Shown piece after piece: positions 1 through 5,437 of a stretch of 27,122 bases of DNA (positions are counted from its first letter, which is position 1; each line of letters opens with the position of its first letter). The stretch lies in IMG/VR virus record IMGVR_UViG_3300044960_000210, positions 1 through 27,122 of that record. One strand, given 5' to 3'. The DNA comes from a virus. The translations under genes were made by a program, and so were the position numbers. The notes under the pieces are model-generated. The model saw only the letters and a list, made by a program, of their open reading frames with translations, made no database searches and was not told the origin of the DNA.

Positions 1-366
1 AAAAAATTTAATCTATTTGATTACGATGAACAGTTTTTTTTTCTGAATATTAAACAGAAAAAACCACGTAAGGAGCCAGAAAAAACGAATGTTATCCAGA
101 TGCTTCCTCACGGTGAAAGATTCAGGCAAGCGTGGAATAATTGGCTACAATACCGAAGCCGTGAGTTAAAGAAACCAGTAACAAAGATGTCAGCAGCACG
201 GCAGCTGAAGATGCTTGCAAGTCTATCAGAGCAGCAGGCCATCACTTCAATTGAACGCTCGATATGCAACGGCTGGATTGGATTGTGGCCACCAAGAAAA
301 ACAAATCAGAATACAAGCGGAAATATCTTCTGGGCTGATGAGTTGCAAAAAATTGTAAATCGTTAA
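1..366 (+). CDS. C-terminus of a phage replication protein (5' partial)
   Basis: The reading frame is open from the first base, so this is the end of a longer gene; the ATG at 100 is internal. The visible 121 residues end in a helical segment with W..W..YR, then KKPVTKMSAARQLKMLASL, then a stretch reading SIERSICNGWIGLWP. That W/YR, K-T..S...QL and I..SI.NGW.GL pattern is what I know from the C-termini of phage replisome-organiser or primosomal proteins of the helix-turn-helix type, where it follows a DNA-binding N-terminus not visible here. It would load the replicative helicase at the phage origin; that role is inference from the family. It ends in TAA and the frame then stays open for 63 more codons (see 371-558). 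Confidence 0.6.
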   Translation, partial: KKFNLFDYDEQFFFLNIKQKKPRKEPEKTNVIQMLPHGERFRQAWNNWLQYRSRELKKPVTKMSAARQLKMLASLSEQQAITSIERSICNGWIGLWPPRKTNQNTSGNIFWADELQKIVNR

Positions 367-370
367 AAAT

Positions 371-558
371 ATGAAAATAAAAAAAATGAAAAAACTTCTA
401 AAATAGAATTAGATACAAAATATCAATACACTATATGGCACGATGGTGGTGAGTGGATAATTAGTGTAAAAGGTAAAGAAGAAGAAATGTGTAAGACATT
501 AAATGAATGGTTCAGAGAAATTTCTCGACCTTTAAATAAATTTAAAAAGAAAAATTAA
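371..558 (+). pseudogene. small ORF without an in-frame start (one-base frame break or readthrough extension)
   Basis: A 63-codon open stretch in the same frame as the preceding gene runs from the codon after its TAA to a TAA at 556-558. It looks protein-like (YTIWHDGGEWIISVKG, then CKTLNEWFREI) but has no ATG, GTG or TTG near its beginning. An ATG at 371 lies in the next frame and terminates at a TAG at 404. One extra A in the run of eight A at 379-386 would join that ATG to the open frame and give a 62-residue protein starting MKIKKNEKT. It could therefore be a gene broken by one base, a homopolymer error, a -1 frameshift on A-AAA-AAA, or a readthrough tail of the replication protein. Function unknown. 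Confidence 0.4.
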
Positions 559-570
559 CGAGATAAAAAA

Positions 571-1326
571 ATGCAAATCCAAAAATACAACGAATACAGC
601 ATTCAGGCTGTTAGCCTCATTAACAGCAAGCAGTACGATAAAGTAATCCGGAACCTTGCACCTGATATTTACAAGGCACAGAACTGCTCACCAATTCAGA
701 ACTTAATCAACAACGGTGCAAGCAAAAAGGAAATCGTTAACACGGTCGCAATCCTTATTCTAAAGTACGGCAATCTACTGAACGTTTCAGGAAACTTGAA
801 AGAAGGCCAAGCGCTTGCTTACGCTGAAATCATCGTGGAAACCTTCCCCGGCATGAGCATTGATGACATCAACCTCGCATTGAAGTACGGCTGCACTTCG
901 CAATATGGCCAAGTATACCGCTATGATATTTCAGTTATTTCGGAATGGATGCACAAGTACAACGAAAAATTCTACCAGGTCAAAGAAGAGCAGATAAGAA
1001 AGCAGAAAGAAGAGCTCGACAAAACCGAATACGATATACCGGTAACAGACCGAGAAAAAATTGACAAATATTTAAACCAGCTTCTGGAAGAGATTTCAAA
1101 AATTCAAGTTAAGAACGTACGACCGATAAGTGATGCAGAAATCAAACAAGAAGGCCAGGAAAAACCACCACGTCAGCAGTATCACTTCGACGAGGAATAC
1201 GCCATCACTATGGAACTGCGCCGGCAGTGGATGCGTGAAACTTACGATGCAAGAATAGAAGGGCCAAGTATATCGTTTGAAGAGTGGCTTATGATGGACA
1301 GCAAGAATGAAAAACAGCAAAGTTAA
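571..1326 (+). CDS. conserved Bacteroidota phage/mobile-element protein, function unknown
   Basis: 251 residues. The central segment (about 85-135) with FPGMSIDDINLALKYG followed by QYGQVYRYDISVISEWMHKY is a pattern I recognise from proteins next to replication genes in Bacteroidota phages and conjugative elements (DUF6633-like); no biochemical role is known to me. Residues 136-175 are charged and helical, probably coiled coil, and the C-terminus is rich in charged residues and ends KNEKQQS. The start at 571 is preceded by an A-rich tract typical of Bacteroidota initiation. It follows the replication protein region and lies in the same frame, separated by TAA codons only. An accessory replication role is inference from position. 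Confidence 0.6.
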   Translation: MQIQKYNEYSIQAVSLINSKQYDKVIRNLAPDIYKAQNCSPIQNLINNGASKKEIVNTVAILILKYGNLLNVSGNLKEGQALAYAEIIVETFPGMSIDDINLALKYGCTSQYGQVYRYDISVISEWMHKYNEKFYQVKEEQIRKQKEELDKTEYDIPVTDREKIDKYLNQLLEEISKIQVKNVRPISDAEIKQEGQEKPPRQQYHFDEEYAITMELRRQWMRETYDARIEGPSISFEEWLMMDSKNEKQQS

Positions 1327-1444
1327 GATTCAATGCACCAATAGCAGTAATAATAACAGTGCTGCTTATATTAGATATTTTTTATCTGGAAAATATTTAT
1401 TCGTAAAAATAAAAATCTATATAGATACAGCAACGCAGATTTGA
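1307..1444 (+). CDS. small hypothetical protein (45 aa)
   Basis: A short ORF starts at the ATG at 1307, overlaps the last 20 bases of the upstream gene and stops with TGA one base before the next start at 1446. That tight spacing on both sides is the main support. The product begins MKNSKVKIQCTNSS and continues into a beta-like segment FLSGKYLFVKIKIYI. No motif is recognised. It may be a real coupled microprotein or chance openness in AT-rich sequence. Confidence 0.35.
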   Translation: MKNSKVKIQCTNSSNNNSAAYIRYFLSGKYLFVKIKIYIDTATQI

Positions 1445-1445
1445 T

Positions 1446-1817
1446 ATGCAGAAAATACCAAAATACTTATTTGACTGGAAAGGCAAGCCGACAAATGACT
1501 GGATTGAATTTTTAGAAAATTACCAGCCTTGCTATGACTTACCAGCGTGGTATTTTGTATTCGATATTCTGCGGCATGGTTGGTACTTTGAAGATGATGG
1601 ATTTGAAATAACCAAAAAAAAAGAAGGTGTATACGAATTGATATTAAGTACGAACGGTAATAAAAATAATGAAATAATAATTGAAGCAATAAAATCAAAT
1701 AAGCATTTAATTGATTCAGAGGATATGAGACTTGTGCTTGAGATACCTGGCGGGCATTATTTTTTTGAATTCAAAGTTGATTACGAAATAAAAAAGCCCC
1801 GAACAAACGGGGCTTAA
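1446..1817 (+). CDS. hypothetical protein (123 aa)
   Basis: The product is acidic and aromatic-rich, starts MQKIPKYLFDWKGKPTNDW and contains WYFVFDILRHGWYFEDDGF. No signal peptide, membrane segment or motif is visible and I do not recognise a family. It is the last plus-strand gene of the left block. Its final codons run into the GC-rich hairpin at 1794-1815, which serves mainly as terminator for the convergent minus-strand operon, so the two transcription units meet here. The reverse-strand ORF inside it has no independent support. Confidence 0.6.
   Translation: MQKIPKYLFDWKGKPTNDWIEFLENYQPCYDLPAWYFVFDILRHGWYFEDDGFEITKKKEGVYELILSTNGNKNNEIIIEAIKSNKHLIDSEDMRLVLEIPGGHYFFEFKVDYEIKKPRTNGA
1794..1815 (-). 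terminator. rho-independent terminator of the minus-strand operon
   Basis: An 8-bp perfect stem AAGCCCCG / CGGGGCTT closes a 6-base AACAAA loop. On the minus strand it is followed by a T-rich tract (the A run at 1788-1795 read in reverse), the normal form of an intrinsic terminator. In the plus direction the stem is followed by only two T, so it is weaker there. It overlaps the last codons of the plus-strand gene ending at 1817 and lies just after the stop of the minus-strand gene 1822-1995. Confidence 0.85.
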
Positions 1818-1821
1818 AGTG

Positions 1822-1995
1822 TTACTGTTCCTTGGCTAACCATCCAGGATATTGCACACTGTTCCACTTTCTTAGAAGGATGTCAGCTTCTTGACGTGTT
1901 AGCTTCTCGTATTTCATAACATACGTACCTGCATAATACAGATAAATAGTAACACTTGCGTTGTTCTTCTGCTTCTCTTGCTGCTGCTTGCTCAT
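1822..1995 (-). CDS. small hypothetical protein (57 aa)
   Basis: A complete ORF starts ATG at 1995 and ends TAA at 1822. The N-terminus is MSKQQQEKQKNNASVTIYL, followed by YYAGTYVMKYEKLTRQEADILLRKWNS in two short pieces, with an overall helix-rich look and a C-terminal YPGWLAKEQ. It begins 6 bases after the stop of the upstream minus-strand gene and is followed by the terminator hairpin, so it fits as the last gene of the operon. No family recognised; a small DNA-binding or inhibitor protein is conceivable from its size and charge but nothing shows it. Confidence 0.6.
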   Translation of the reverse strand: MSKQQQEKQKNNASVTIYLYYAGTYVMKYEKLTRQEADILLRKWNSVQYPGWLAKEQ

Positions 1996-2001
1996 AAACG
2001 T

Positions 2002-2193
2002 CTACGTTTTTTTCCTTTTATTACGTGACCGAAATTTGAGCTTATCCAGGCTCTCAACCTTGCCAGTATTGGCAAGTTCTTCAACCACGGCTTCGATTAA
2101 GTTCTTGCCGTACGTACCGTAATTCAACGCCATGTCGTCAATCGTCCTTGCGATTGCGGGCTTTAGGTCAATCATTTTTTTTATCGTCTTCAT
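2002..2193 (-). CDS. small hypothetical protein (63 aa)
   Basis: I place the start at 2193 (MKTIKKMIDLKPAIART), because the longer version from 2253 would overlap the upstream gene by 86 bases and begins with a segment that is only its shadow; 2175 (MIDLKP) is an alternative. The protein is helical, with DDMALNYGTYGKNLIEAVVEE split over two turns and a very basic tail ending RSRNKRKKT that suggests nucleic-acid contact. It overlaps the upstream gene end by 26 bases, implying translational coupling. Function unknown. Confidence 0.55.
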   Translation of the reverse strand: MKTIKKMIDLKPAIARTIDDMALNYGTYGKNLIEAVVEELANTGKVESLDKLKFRSRNKRKKT

Positions 2194-3076
2194 TTTCTTT
2201 TGGTTTAAAATTTGCAATAAATAAACCAGCGAGTGCACCATGCTTATTCGCAATCGGCTTTAAAGATTGCAAAATCATAAGTGCCATCGCTTCAGTCTCG
2301 AATACGATGGCATCATCAACAATTTCGGTAATTGAAAAATCACCATCGTTATTAGTGGTTAAATATCCAATTCTGCCTTTATATTGTAAGGCTATACCGT
2401 AGACTTTTTTTGTCTTTTGCTTGCGTTGGAAGATATCTGCGTACGCATCCTGATTATTCAGGATATGCTCTGCGATATCTTCCATCTGATATTTCATTGC
2501 ATCTTTAGGATAGTCTGTGGAATGGAAAAAGCCACTTCTTTCACGTTCCATGTAGAAGAACTTGTCCTCTGGACGAAATCCACCTATGAGCCTATCAAAA
2601 ATCTCATAAGCCGACATAGATTCTTGCAGCTTATCGAAGAACTTAACACAGTTATCGTAAATCATAAACTCAGGACTGTCTGTAAGTTCGCAATACCGGT
2701 TGTAAACCTCAACGAATTGGTAATCGTCCATCTCATTGAGTTGTTGAATAATTGCTTCAAGTTGCGTTTTCATGGTTATCTGGGTTTTTTGATACTTCCT
2801 TGCATGCTCTTCACATATAGGCTTCTCAGCGTAGCTCACATTACCTCTGCGGCCGGTGATGTAGTAATATTTGAGCATATATACGCTCAGATTCTTACAC
2901 TTGCTTGAAATACGGCAACGGCGCCCAAAATTGATAAAGTGCTGTTCACCATATCTTACTGCAATCTCATGACAAACGTTTTTATAAATTCGTTTACCAT
3001 CACTTATCTGCCTCTGCACCTCTTCCTCGGTTAAGGGTCTTAATGTATGGCCCCAAGAGTTAATTTTCTTTTTCAT
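2168..3076 (-). CDS. three-part accessory protein: Cys-rich domain + MKT module + C-terminal domain
   Basis: About 302 residues from the ATG at 3076 (MKKKINSWGH); an ATG at 3088 adds four residues. With the longer numbering, residues 1-105 contain a possible zinc site: C58-x5-C64, then C92-x2-H95 (PICEEHARKY). Residues 106-220 start MKTQLEAIIQQL and continue QFVEVYNRYCEL, matching the separate gene at 3131-3817, including a later shared stretch (FRPEDKFFY versus YDPKDKYIY). Residues 221-306 form a third region with a beta-rich core (GRIGYLTTNNDGDFSI) and a charged tail. The middle module begins at an ATG (2773) preceded by the same leader sequence as its free-standing relatives, so it may also be translated alone. 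Functions of all parts are unknown; the module resembles small acidic proteins common in Bacteroides mobile elements. Confidence 0.65.
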   Translation of the reverse strand: MKKKINSWGHTLRPLTEEEVQRQISDGKRIYKNVCHEIAVRYGEQHFINFGRRCRISSKCKNLSVYMLKYYYITGRRGNVSYAEKPICEEHARKYQKTQITMKTQLEAIIQQLNEMDDYQFVEVYNRYCELTDSPEFMIYDNCVKFFDKLQESMSAYEIFDRLIGGFRPEDKFFYMERERSGFFHSTDYPKDAMKYQMEDIAEHILNNQDAYADIFQRKQKTKKVYGIALQYKGRIGYLTTNNDGDFSITEIVDDAIVFETEAMALMILQSLKPIANKHGALAGLFIANFKPKENEDDKKND

Positions 3077-3104
3077 ATGGTTTACCATTTAAATTTTAAA
3101 CATA

Positions 3105-3123
3105 CCCCGGCACAGTGCCGGGG
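3105..3123 (-). other. GC-rich palindrome between operon genes
   Basis: A perfect 19-bp inverted repeat (CCCCGGCAC-A-GTGCCGGGG) lies between the stop at 3131 and the next start at 3076. As RNA it would form an 8-bp stem with a three-base loop, followed on the minus strand by a mixed AT tract without a run of T. It is more likely an attenuator, processing or mRNA-protecting hairpin, or a protein-binding palindrome, than a full terminator, since transcription must continue to reach 1822. Confidence 0.6.
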
Positions 3124-3130
3124 CAATCAG

Positions 3131-3817
3131 TTACCAACGCTCATTCCAGAACGACTTTTTGGAAACAGCCCAACCATTAGTCTCGAAGCGTTCGGCGAAA
3201 TCCTTGCCATGCCTGATGTCCTCGAAATCCTCCGGCTTGAACTCTTCAATATCGTCGCCAACGTACTTGCACAGTTCAAGGTCGAAGCGGCATTTATTCC
3301 ATGCCCATTCCGAGTTGAACATCAAATCGTTCTGCTTCTTAGTTTCAAGCTGCTTGTCGAAATCCGGATAGCTTCTTTCCAATCTTTCCAGCTCATCTAA
3401 TGCAGCCTCTGCAGCTTCCTCAAGGTCATAATAAAGCTCACGATACTTTTCATTACCATGAGGGGCTTTCAGCTGCAGCTGATAAGTTGTTAGCGGCAGT
3501 ACGTCCTTGTATTCAAAATAGAAGCTATCAATATGACCAACAAACTCATCGTAATCATCATAGATAGGATATACTGGACAACTGGTTGTCCTAATAGAAC
3601 CGCGAAGGTTAGAACAGTAAATGTACTTGTCTTTCGGGTCGTAGCTAACTGTCTCACCGCCTGCATCAAGAAGCATCTGCAGGTTCTCTTCAGTGTTTTC
3701 CAGTAGCATCATTTCTTGCCAGCCCTTGAGCTCGCAGAAACGATTGTACACTTGCACAAACTGCTCATCTTCAAGATTGCGCAGTGTTTCACGGATTGCA
3801 TCAAGTTTGGTTTTCAT
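3131..3817 (-). CDS. MKT-module family protein (228 aa), function unknown
   Basis: Starts MKTKLDAIRETLRNL at 3817, with QFVQVYNRFCELKGW, and is a paralogue of residues 106-220 of the protein encoded at 2168-3076. Conserved landmarks are MKT-x-L-x-A-I, QFV-x-VYNR-[FY]-CEL, a P-x-DK-[YF]-x-Y segment and an acidic helix near residues 90-105 (DDYDEFVGHIDSFYFEYKDVL). The second half is specific to this copy and ends in a basic, aromatic tail (SKKSFWNERW). It is soluble and acidic with no membrane segment. The start is supported by a leader shared with neighbouring genes (CCCAAATAGTC before ATG). I do not know the function; a modulator acting on host proteins would suit its accessory position, but that is inference. 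Confidence 0.65.
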   Translation of the reverse strand: MKTKLDAIRETLRNLEDEQFVQVYNRFCELKGWQEMMLLENTEENLQMLLDAGGETVSYDPKDKYIYCSNLRGSIRTTSCPVYPIYDDYDEFVGHIDSFYFEYKDVLPLTTYQLQLKAPHGNEKYRELYYDLEEAAEAALDELERLERSYPDFDKQLETKKQNDLMFNSEWAWNKCRFDLELCKYVGDDIEEFKPEDFEDIRHGKDFAERFETNGWAVSKKSFWNERW

Positions 3818-3828
3818 GACTATTTGGG

Positions 3829-3856
3829 TTAAGGGTTAAACATTAAGAGTTAAACA
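3829..3856 (-). repeat. two tandem 14-bp repeats in an intergenic leader
   Basis: TTAAGGGTTAAACA (3829-3842) is followed directly by TTAAGAGTTAAACA (3843-3856), one mismatch. On the minus strand this forms the leader of the gene starting at 3817 and covers the stop of the broken copy upstream. A similar TTAAACCTTAA element precedes the start at 4431. Confidence 0.6.
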
Positions 3857-4025
3857 GTTAATATGTCCTCATACTCTTCATAGCAAATTGAAATATGCTT
3901 CACCAAGTCGTCAAGGTAAAAGCCAGCCGTATCTATATTTCGGCCGGTTTTTTCACAGTACCGGGTATAGACTTTTAAAAACTGGTCTATGTTGTTTGTT
4001 CGAGTTTTTTAAGTTCTGTTTTCAT
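3850..4025 (-). pseudogene. short, frame-broken third copy of the MKT module
   Basis: From the ATG at 4025 the frame reads MKTELKKLEQTT and hits a TAG. The neighbouring frame continues with NNIDQFLKVYTRYCEKTG and then DTAGFYLDDLVKHISICYEE to a TAA at 3850-3852, clearly the same family as 3131-3817 and the middle of 2168-3076. One added base (for example in the A run of CTTAAAAAACTC) restores a product of about 58 residues. It also lacks the central part of the longer copies, joining the CE-x-T-G segment directly to the acidic terminal helix. It may be a decaying duplicate, a small gene with a sequencing error, or a recoded gene; the first two are likelier. Confidence 0.6.
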
Positions 4026-4052
4026 GACTGTTCGGGTTTTGAGTTTTAAATA

Positions 4053-4073
4053 GGCCCGGCTATATGCCGGGCC
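4053..4073 (-). other. GC-rich hairpin between operon genes
   Basis: An 8-bp stem GGCCCGGC / GCCGGGCC encloses a five-base TATAT loop. It lies between the stop at 4090 and the broken MKT copy starting at 4025, in the same relative position as the palindrome at 3105-3123: after a gene end and before an AT-rich leader. No T run follows on the minus strand, so a partial terminator or RNA-stability element is the reasonable reading. Confidence 0.6.
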
Positions 4074-4089
4074 AATATTTTTGCTTAAA

Positions 4090-4431
4090 TTAAGCTGCAA
4101 CCGCATTGCATTCTTTGAATTCATTCGCACGGCGTTCATGGCCTTTTGTGCGCAAAACTGAAATTACAGCAGCTAAAATTTCAGCTTTGTGTTTTGCGAT
4201 TAGTTTACACGCGGCATCAAAAATATAACCGGGCGTTTCTGCACCGACATGCAACGTAAGCGTCTTGCCAAGCCAGCCTGCATACTTTTCGTAAGTTTTG
4301 CCATCGAATGGGTTAACGGCTTTGCAGTTGACTTTGATGGCTTTGGCTTCGCCGTTTCTCGGATTGGTGCCAACTTGATAAAAAACTTCAAGGTTTTCGT
4401 TCTTAAAGATGATGTTTGCATTGGTTTTCAT
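4090..4431 (-). CDS. hypothetical protein, first gene of the minus-strand operon (113 aa)
   Basis: I choose the ATG at 4431 (MKTNANIIFKNENLEVFYQVG in two pieces) over that at 4458, because the bases before 4431 resemble the leader in front of the MKT starts downstream. The protein has a beta-like N-terminal half containing NPFDGKTYEKYAGWLGKTLT and a helical C-terminal half (FDAACKLIAKHKAEILAAV) ending in EFKECNAVAA. No family recognised. It is the gene nearest the strong promoter at 4486-4517 and should be the most highly expressed of the operon. Confidence 0.6.
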   Translation of the reverse strand: MKTNANIIFKNENLEVFYQVGTNPRNGEAKAIKVNCKAVNPFDGKTYEKYAGWLGKTLTLHVGAETPGYIFDAACKLIAKHKAEILAAVISVLRTKGHERRANEFKECNAVAA

Positions 4432-4485
4432 GGCTTTTTTTGTTTTAAGGTTTAACATTTGTTTTTTTGGTTATCAATTACGATA

Positions 4486-4517
4486 CAAATATATATAAAT
4501 ATTTATATAGGTGTCAA
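4486..4517 (-). promoter_or_regulatory. Bacteroidota-type promoter for the minus-strand operon
   Basis: On the minus strand TTG (4517-4515) is followed, 21 bases later, by TATATTTG (4493-4486), matching the TAnnTTTG -7 box of the Bacteroidota primary sigma factor. It lies 55 bases before the start at 4431. The same TTG-21-TAnnTTTG spacing occurs at 8386-8417 on the plus strand, which strengthens both calls. Confidence 0.75.
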
Positions 4518-4519
4518 GT

Positions 4520-4721
4520 CTTTTCTAAAAAATTTTTTAAAAAATTAGCTAACTCATTGATACTCAGGCAGAAAAAATTTTAAAAAAAATCGCTTTTTGG
4601 GCGGTTTTTTACGGTTTTTTACCCCCCAAAGACCCCCCCAATTGGGTGCCCTACACCTGCAGCGGCCCCTTTTCTGCCATTTTTTATATTTGCATCGAGG
4701 CACTCTTTTGGCGGCCTCGGT
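4520..4721. other. intergenic regulatory region between divergent units
   Basis: No gene is visible in these 200 bases. They hold A/T runs, a tandem 10-bp repeat CGGTTTTTTA (4602-4621), two C runs (4622-4627 and 4633-4639), a perfect 10-bp palindrome CCCAATTGGG (4637-4646), a TATATTTG box (4685-4692) and a small inverted repeat CGAGGC / GCCTCG (4696-4701, 4714-4719) just before the first tRNA. Divergent transcription starts on both sides, so operator function is plausible. Confidence 0.5.
4685..4692 (+). promoter_or_regulatory. candidate -7 box of the tRNA/terminase-region promoter
   Basis: TATATTTG matches the TAnnTTTG consensus and is followed by GCATCG, similar to the GTATCG after the box at 4486-4493. 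No TTG is present at the 21-base spacing seen in the other two promoters, so the -33 element is weak or absent. It would start transcription about 30 bases before the first tRNA. Confidence 0.4.
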
Positions 4722-4797
4722 GCACCATTAGCTCAGCTGGTAGAGCGGCTGGAATTAATCCGCCAGGTCGTGGGTTCGAGTCCCGCATGGTGCCCCA
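4722..4797 (+). tRNA. tRNA-like gene with UUA (ochre-reading) anticodon
   Basis: 76 bases with encoded CCA. Acceptor GCACCAT / ATGGTGC pairs perfectly; D stem GCTC / GAGC; T arm GTGGG-TTCGAGT-CCCGC; five-base variable loop AGGTC. Fixed spacing puts the anticodon arm at GCTGG-AATTAAT-CCGCC with anticodon TTA at 4755-4757, which would read UAA. Two faults temper this: the stem has a C-C mismatch, and position 33, nearly always U, is A. Position 73 is C. It could be a suppressor tRNA, a decayed tRNA, or a tRNA-like RNA that is not used in decoding. Confidence 0.6.
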
Positions 4798-4799
4798 AA

Positions 4800-4872
4800 G
4801 CATCCTTAGCTCAGCTGGTAGAGCAGCTGACTTGTAATCAGTAGGTCGCTGGTTCGATTCCAGCAGGGTGCT
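4800..4872 (+). tRNA. tRNA-Thr (anticodon UGU)
   Basis: A canonical cloverleaf of 73 bases without encoded CCA: acceptor GCATCCT / AGGGTGC, D stem GCTC / GAGC, anticodon arm GCTGA-CTTGTAA-TCAGT with TGT at 4833-4835 and U33 present, variable loop AGGTC, T arm GCTGG-TTCGATT-CCAGC. It reads ACA and probably other ACN codons. It starts two bases after the preceding tRNA and shares its D-arm sequence, so the two are probably one transcript. Confidence 0.9.
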
Positions 4873-4877
4873 CACAT

Positions 4878-4951
4878 GGCAGCTTTGGTGTAACGGTAGC
4901 ACGCCCGGCGTTTTTCGCTGGGAGGTCTTGGTTCGAATCCATAAGCTGTCC
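4878..4951 (+). tRNA. atypical tRNA-like gene, isotype uncertain
   Basis: Acceptor GGCAGCT / AGCTGTC pairs, and the D arm GTGT-AACGGTA-GCAC is of the Gln/Glu/Gly type. The anticodon arm is unusual: CCCGGCG-TTTTT-CGCTGGG (4904-4922), seven pairs with a five-base loop instead of five pairs and seven bases. The T arm has the TTCGAAT loop but only about three good pairs. Position 73 is C and no CCA is encoded. Loop position suggests UUU if it decodes at all. A degenerate tRNA or a tRNA mimic is as likely as a functional one. Confidence 0.45.
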
Positions 4952-4965
4952 TAAATCAGCACCAT

Positions 4966-5436
4966 ATGAAGTCAATACTCTTTTCAACCGAAATGGTCAA
5001 AGCAATTAAAGCGGGAATAAAAACTCAAACACGGCGCATTGCTTCTGAATTAGATGAAGAGTGCCGTATACAGAAAGGCGATACGTTATATGTGAAGGAA
5101 ACTTATTCGAAACAAGGTGATAGTTATATCTACAAAGCAGATTTTAATTATCAAGAACTTGAAAAGTTGCAAATAAAATGGCGGCCAAGCATTTTCATGC
5201 CGAAAGATGCCGCCAGATTATTTCTCAAAGTTACGAACGTACGAAAAGAACGACTGCATGATATTTCAGAACAAGACCTCAGAGCGGAAGGTATAAACAG
5301 CACTATCGGCTATTACCCACTTATGATTGCAATGTTTGAGGAACTCTGGAACAATATACACGGCGATAACGCTTGGAACGAAAACCCACTGGTATGTGTT
5401 ATCGAATTTGAGAAATTACAAAACTACACTGCATAA
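4966..5436 (+). CDS. ASCH-domain phage protein (156 aa)
   Basis: Starts MKSILFSTEMVKAIKAGIKTQTRR in continuous reading. The opening ILFSTEMV-x-AI-x-AG-x-KTQTRR, then KGDTLYVKET, KWRPSIFMP, AARLFLKVTNVRKERLHDI and the terminal FEELWNNI...NPLVCVIEF are the hallmarks of small phage ASCH proteins (a PUA-like RNA-binding fold; some bacterial ASCH proteins act on modified nucleosides). Length is normal and the KTQTRR motif is intact. It starts 14 bases after the last tRNA-like gene and ends one base before the methyltransferase gene. A role in RNA or nucleotide handling is inferred from the fold only. Confidence 0.8.
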   Translation: MKSILFSTEMVKAIKAGIKTQTRRIASELDEECRIQKGDTLYVKETYSKQGDSYIYKADFNYQELEKLQIKWRPSIFMPKDAARLFLKVTNVRKERLHDISEQDLRAEGINSTIGYYPLMIAMFEELWNNIHGDNAWNENPLVCVIEFEKLQNYTA

Positions 5437-5437
5437 T

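Noticed and set aside
2148-3400. Long plus-strand ORFs (2148-2402, 2417-2908, 3047-3400)
   Set aside because: They lie opposite clear minus-strand genes with paralogy and shared leaders; their translations are low-quality and unrelated to any pattern.
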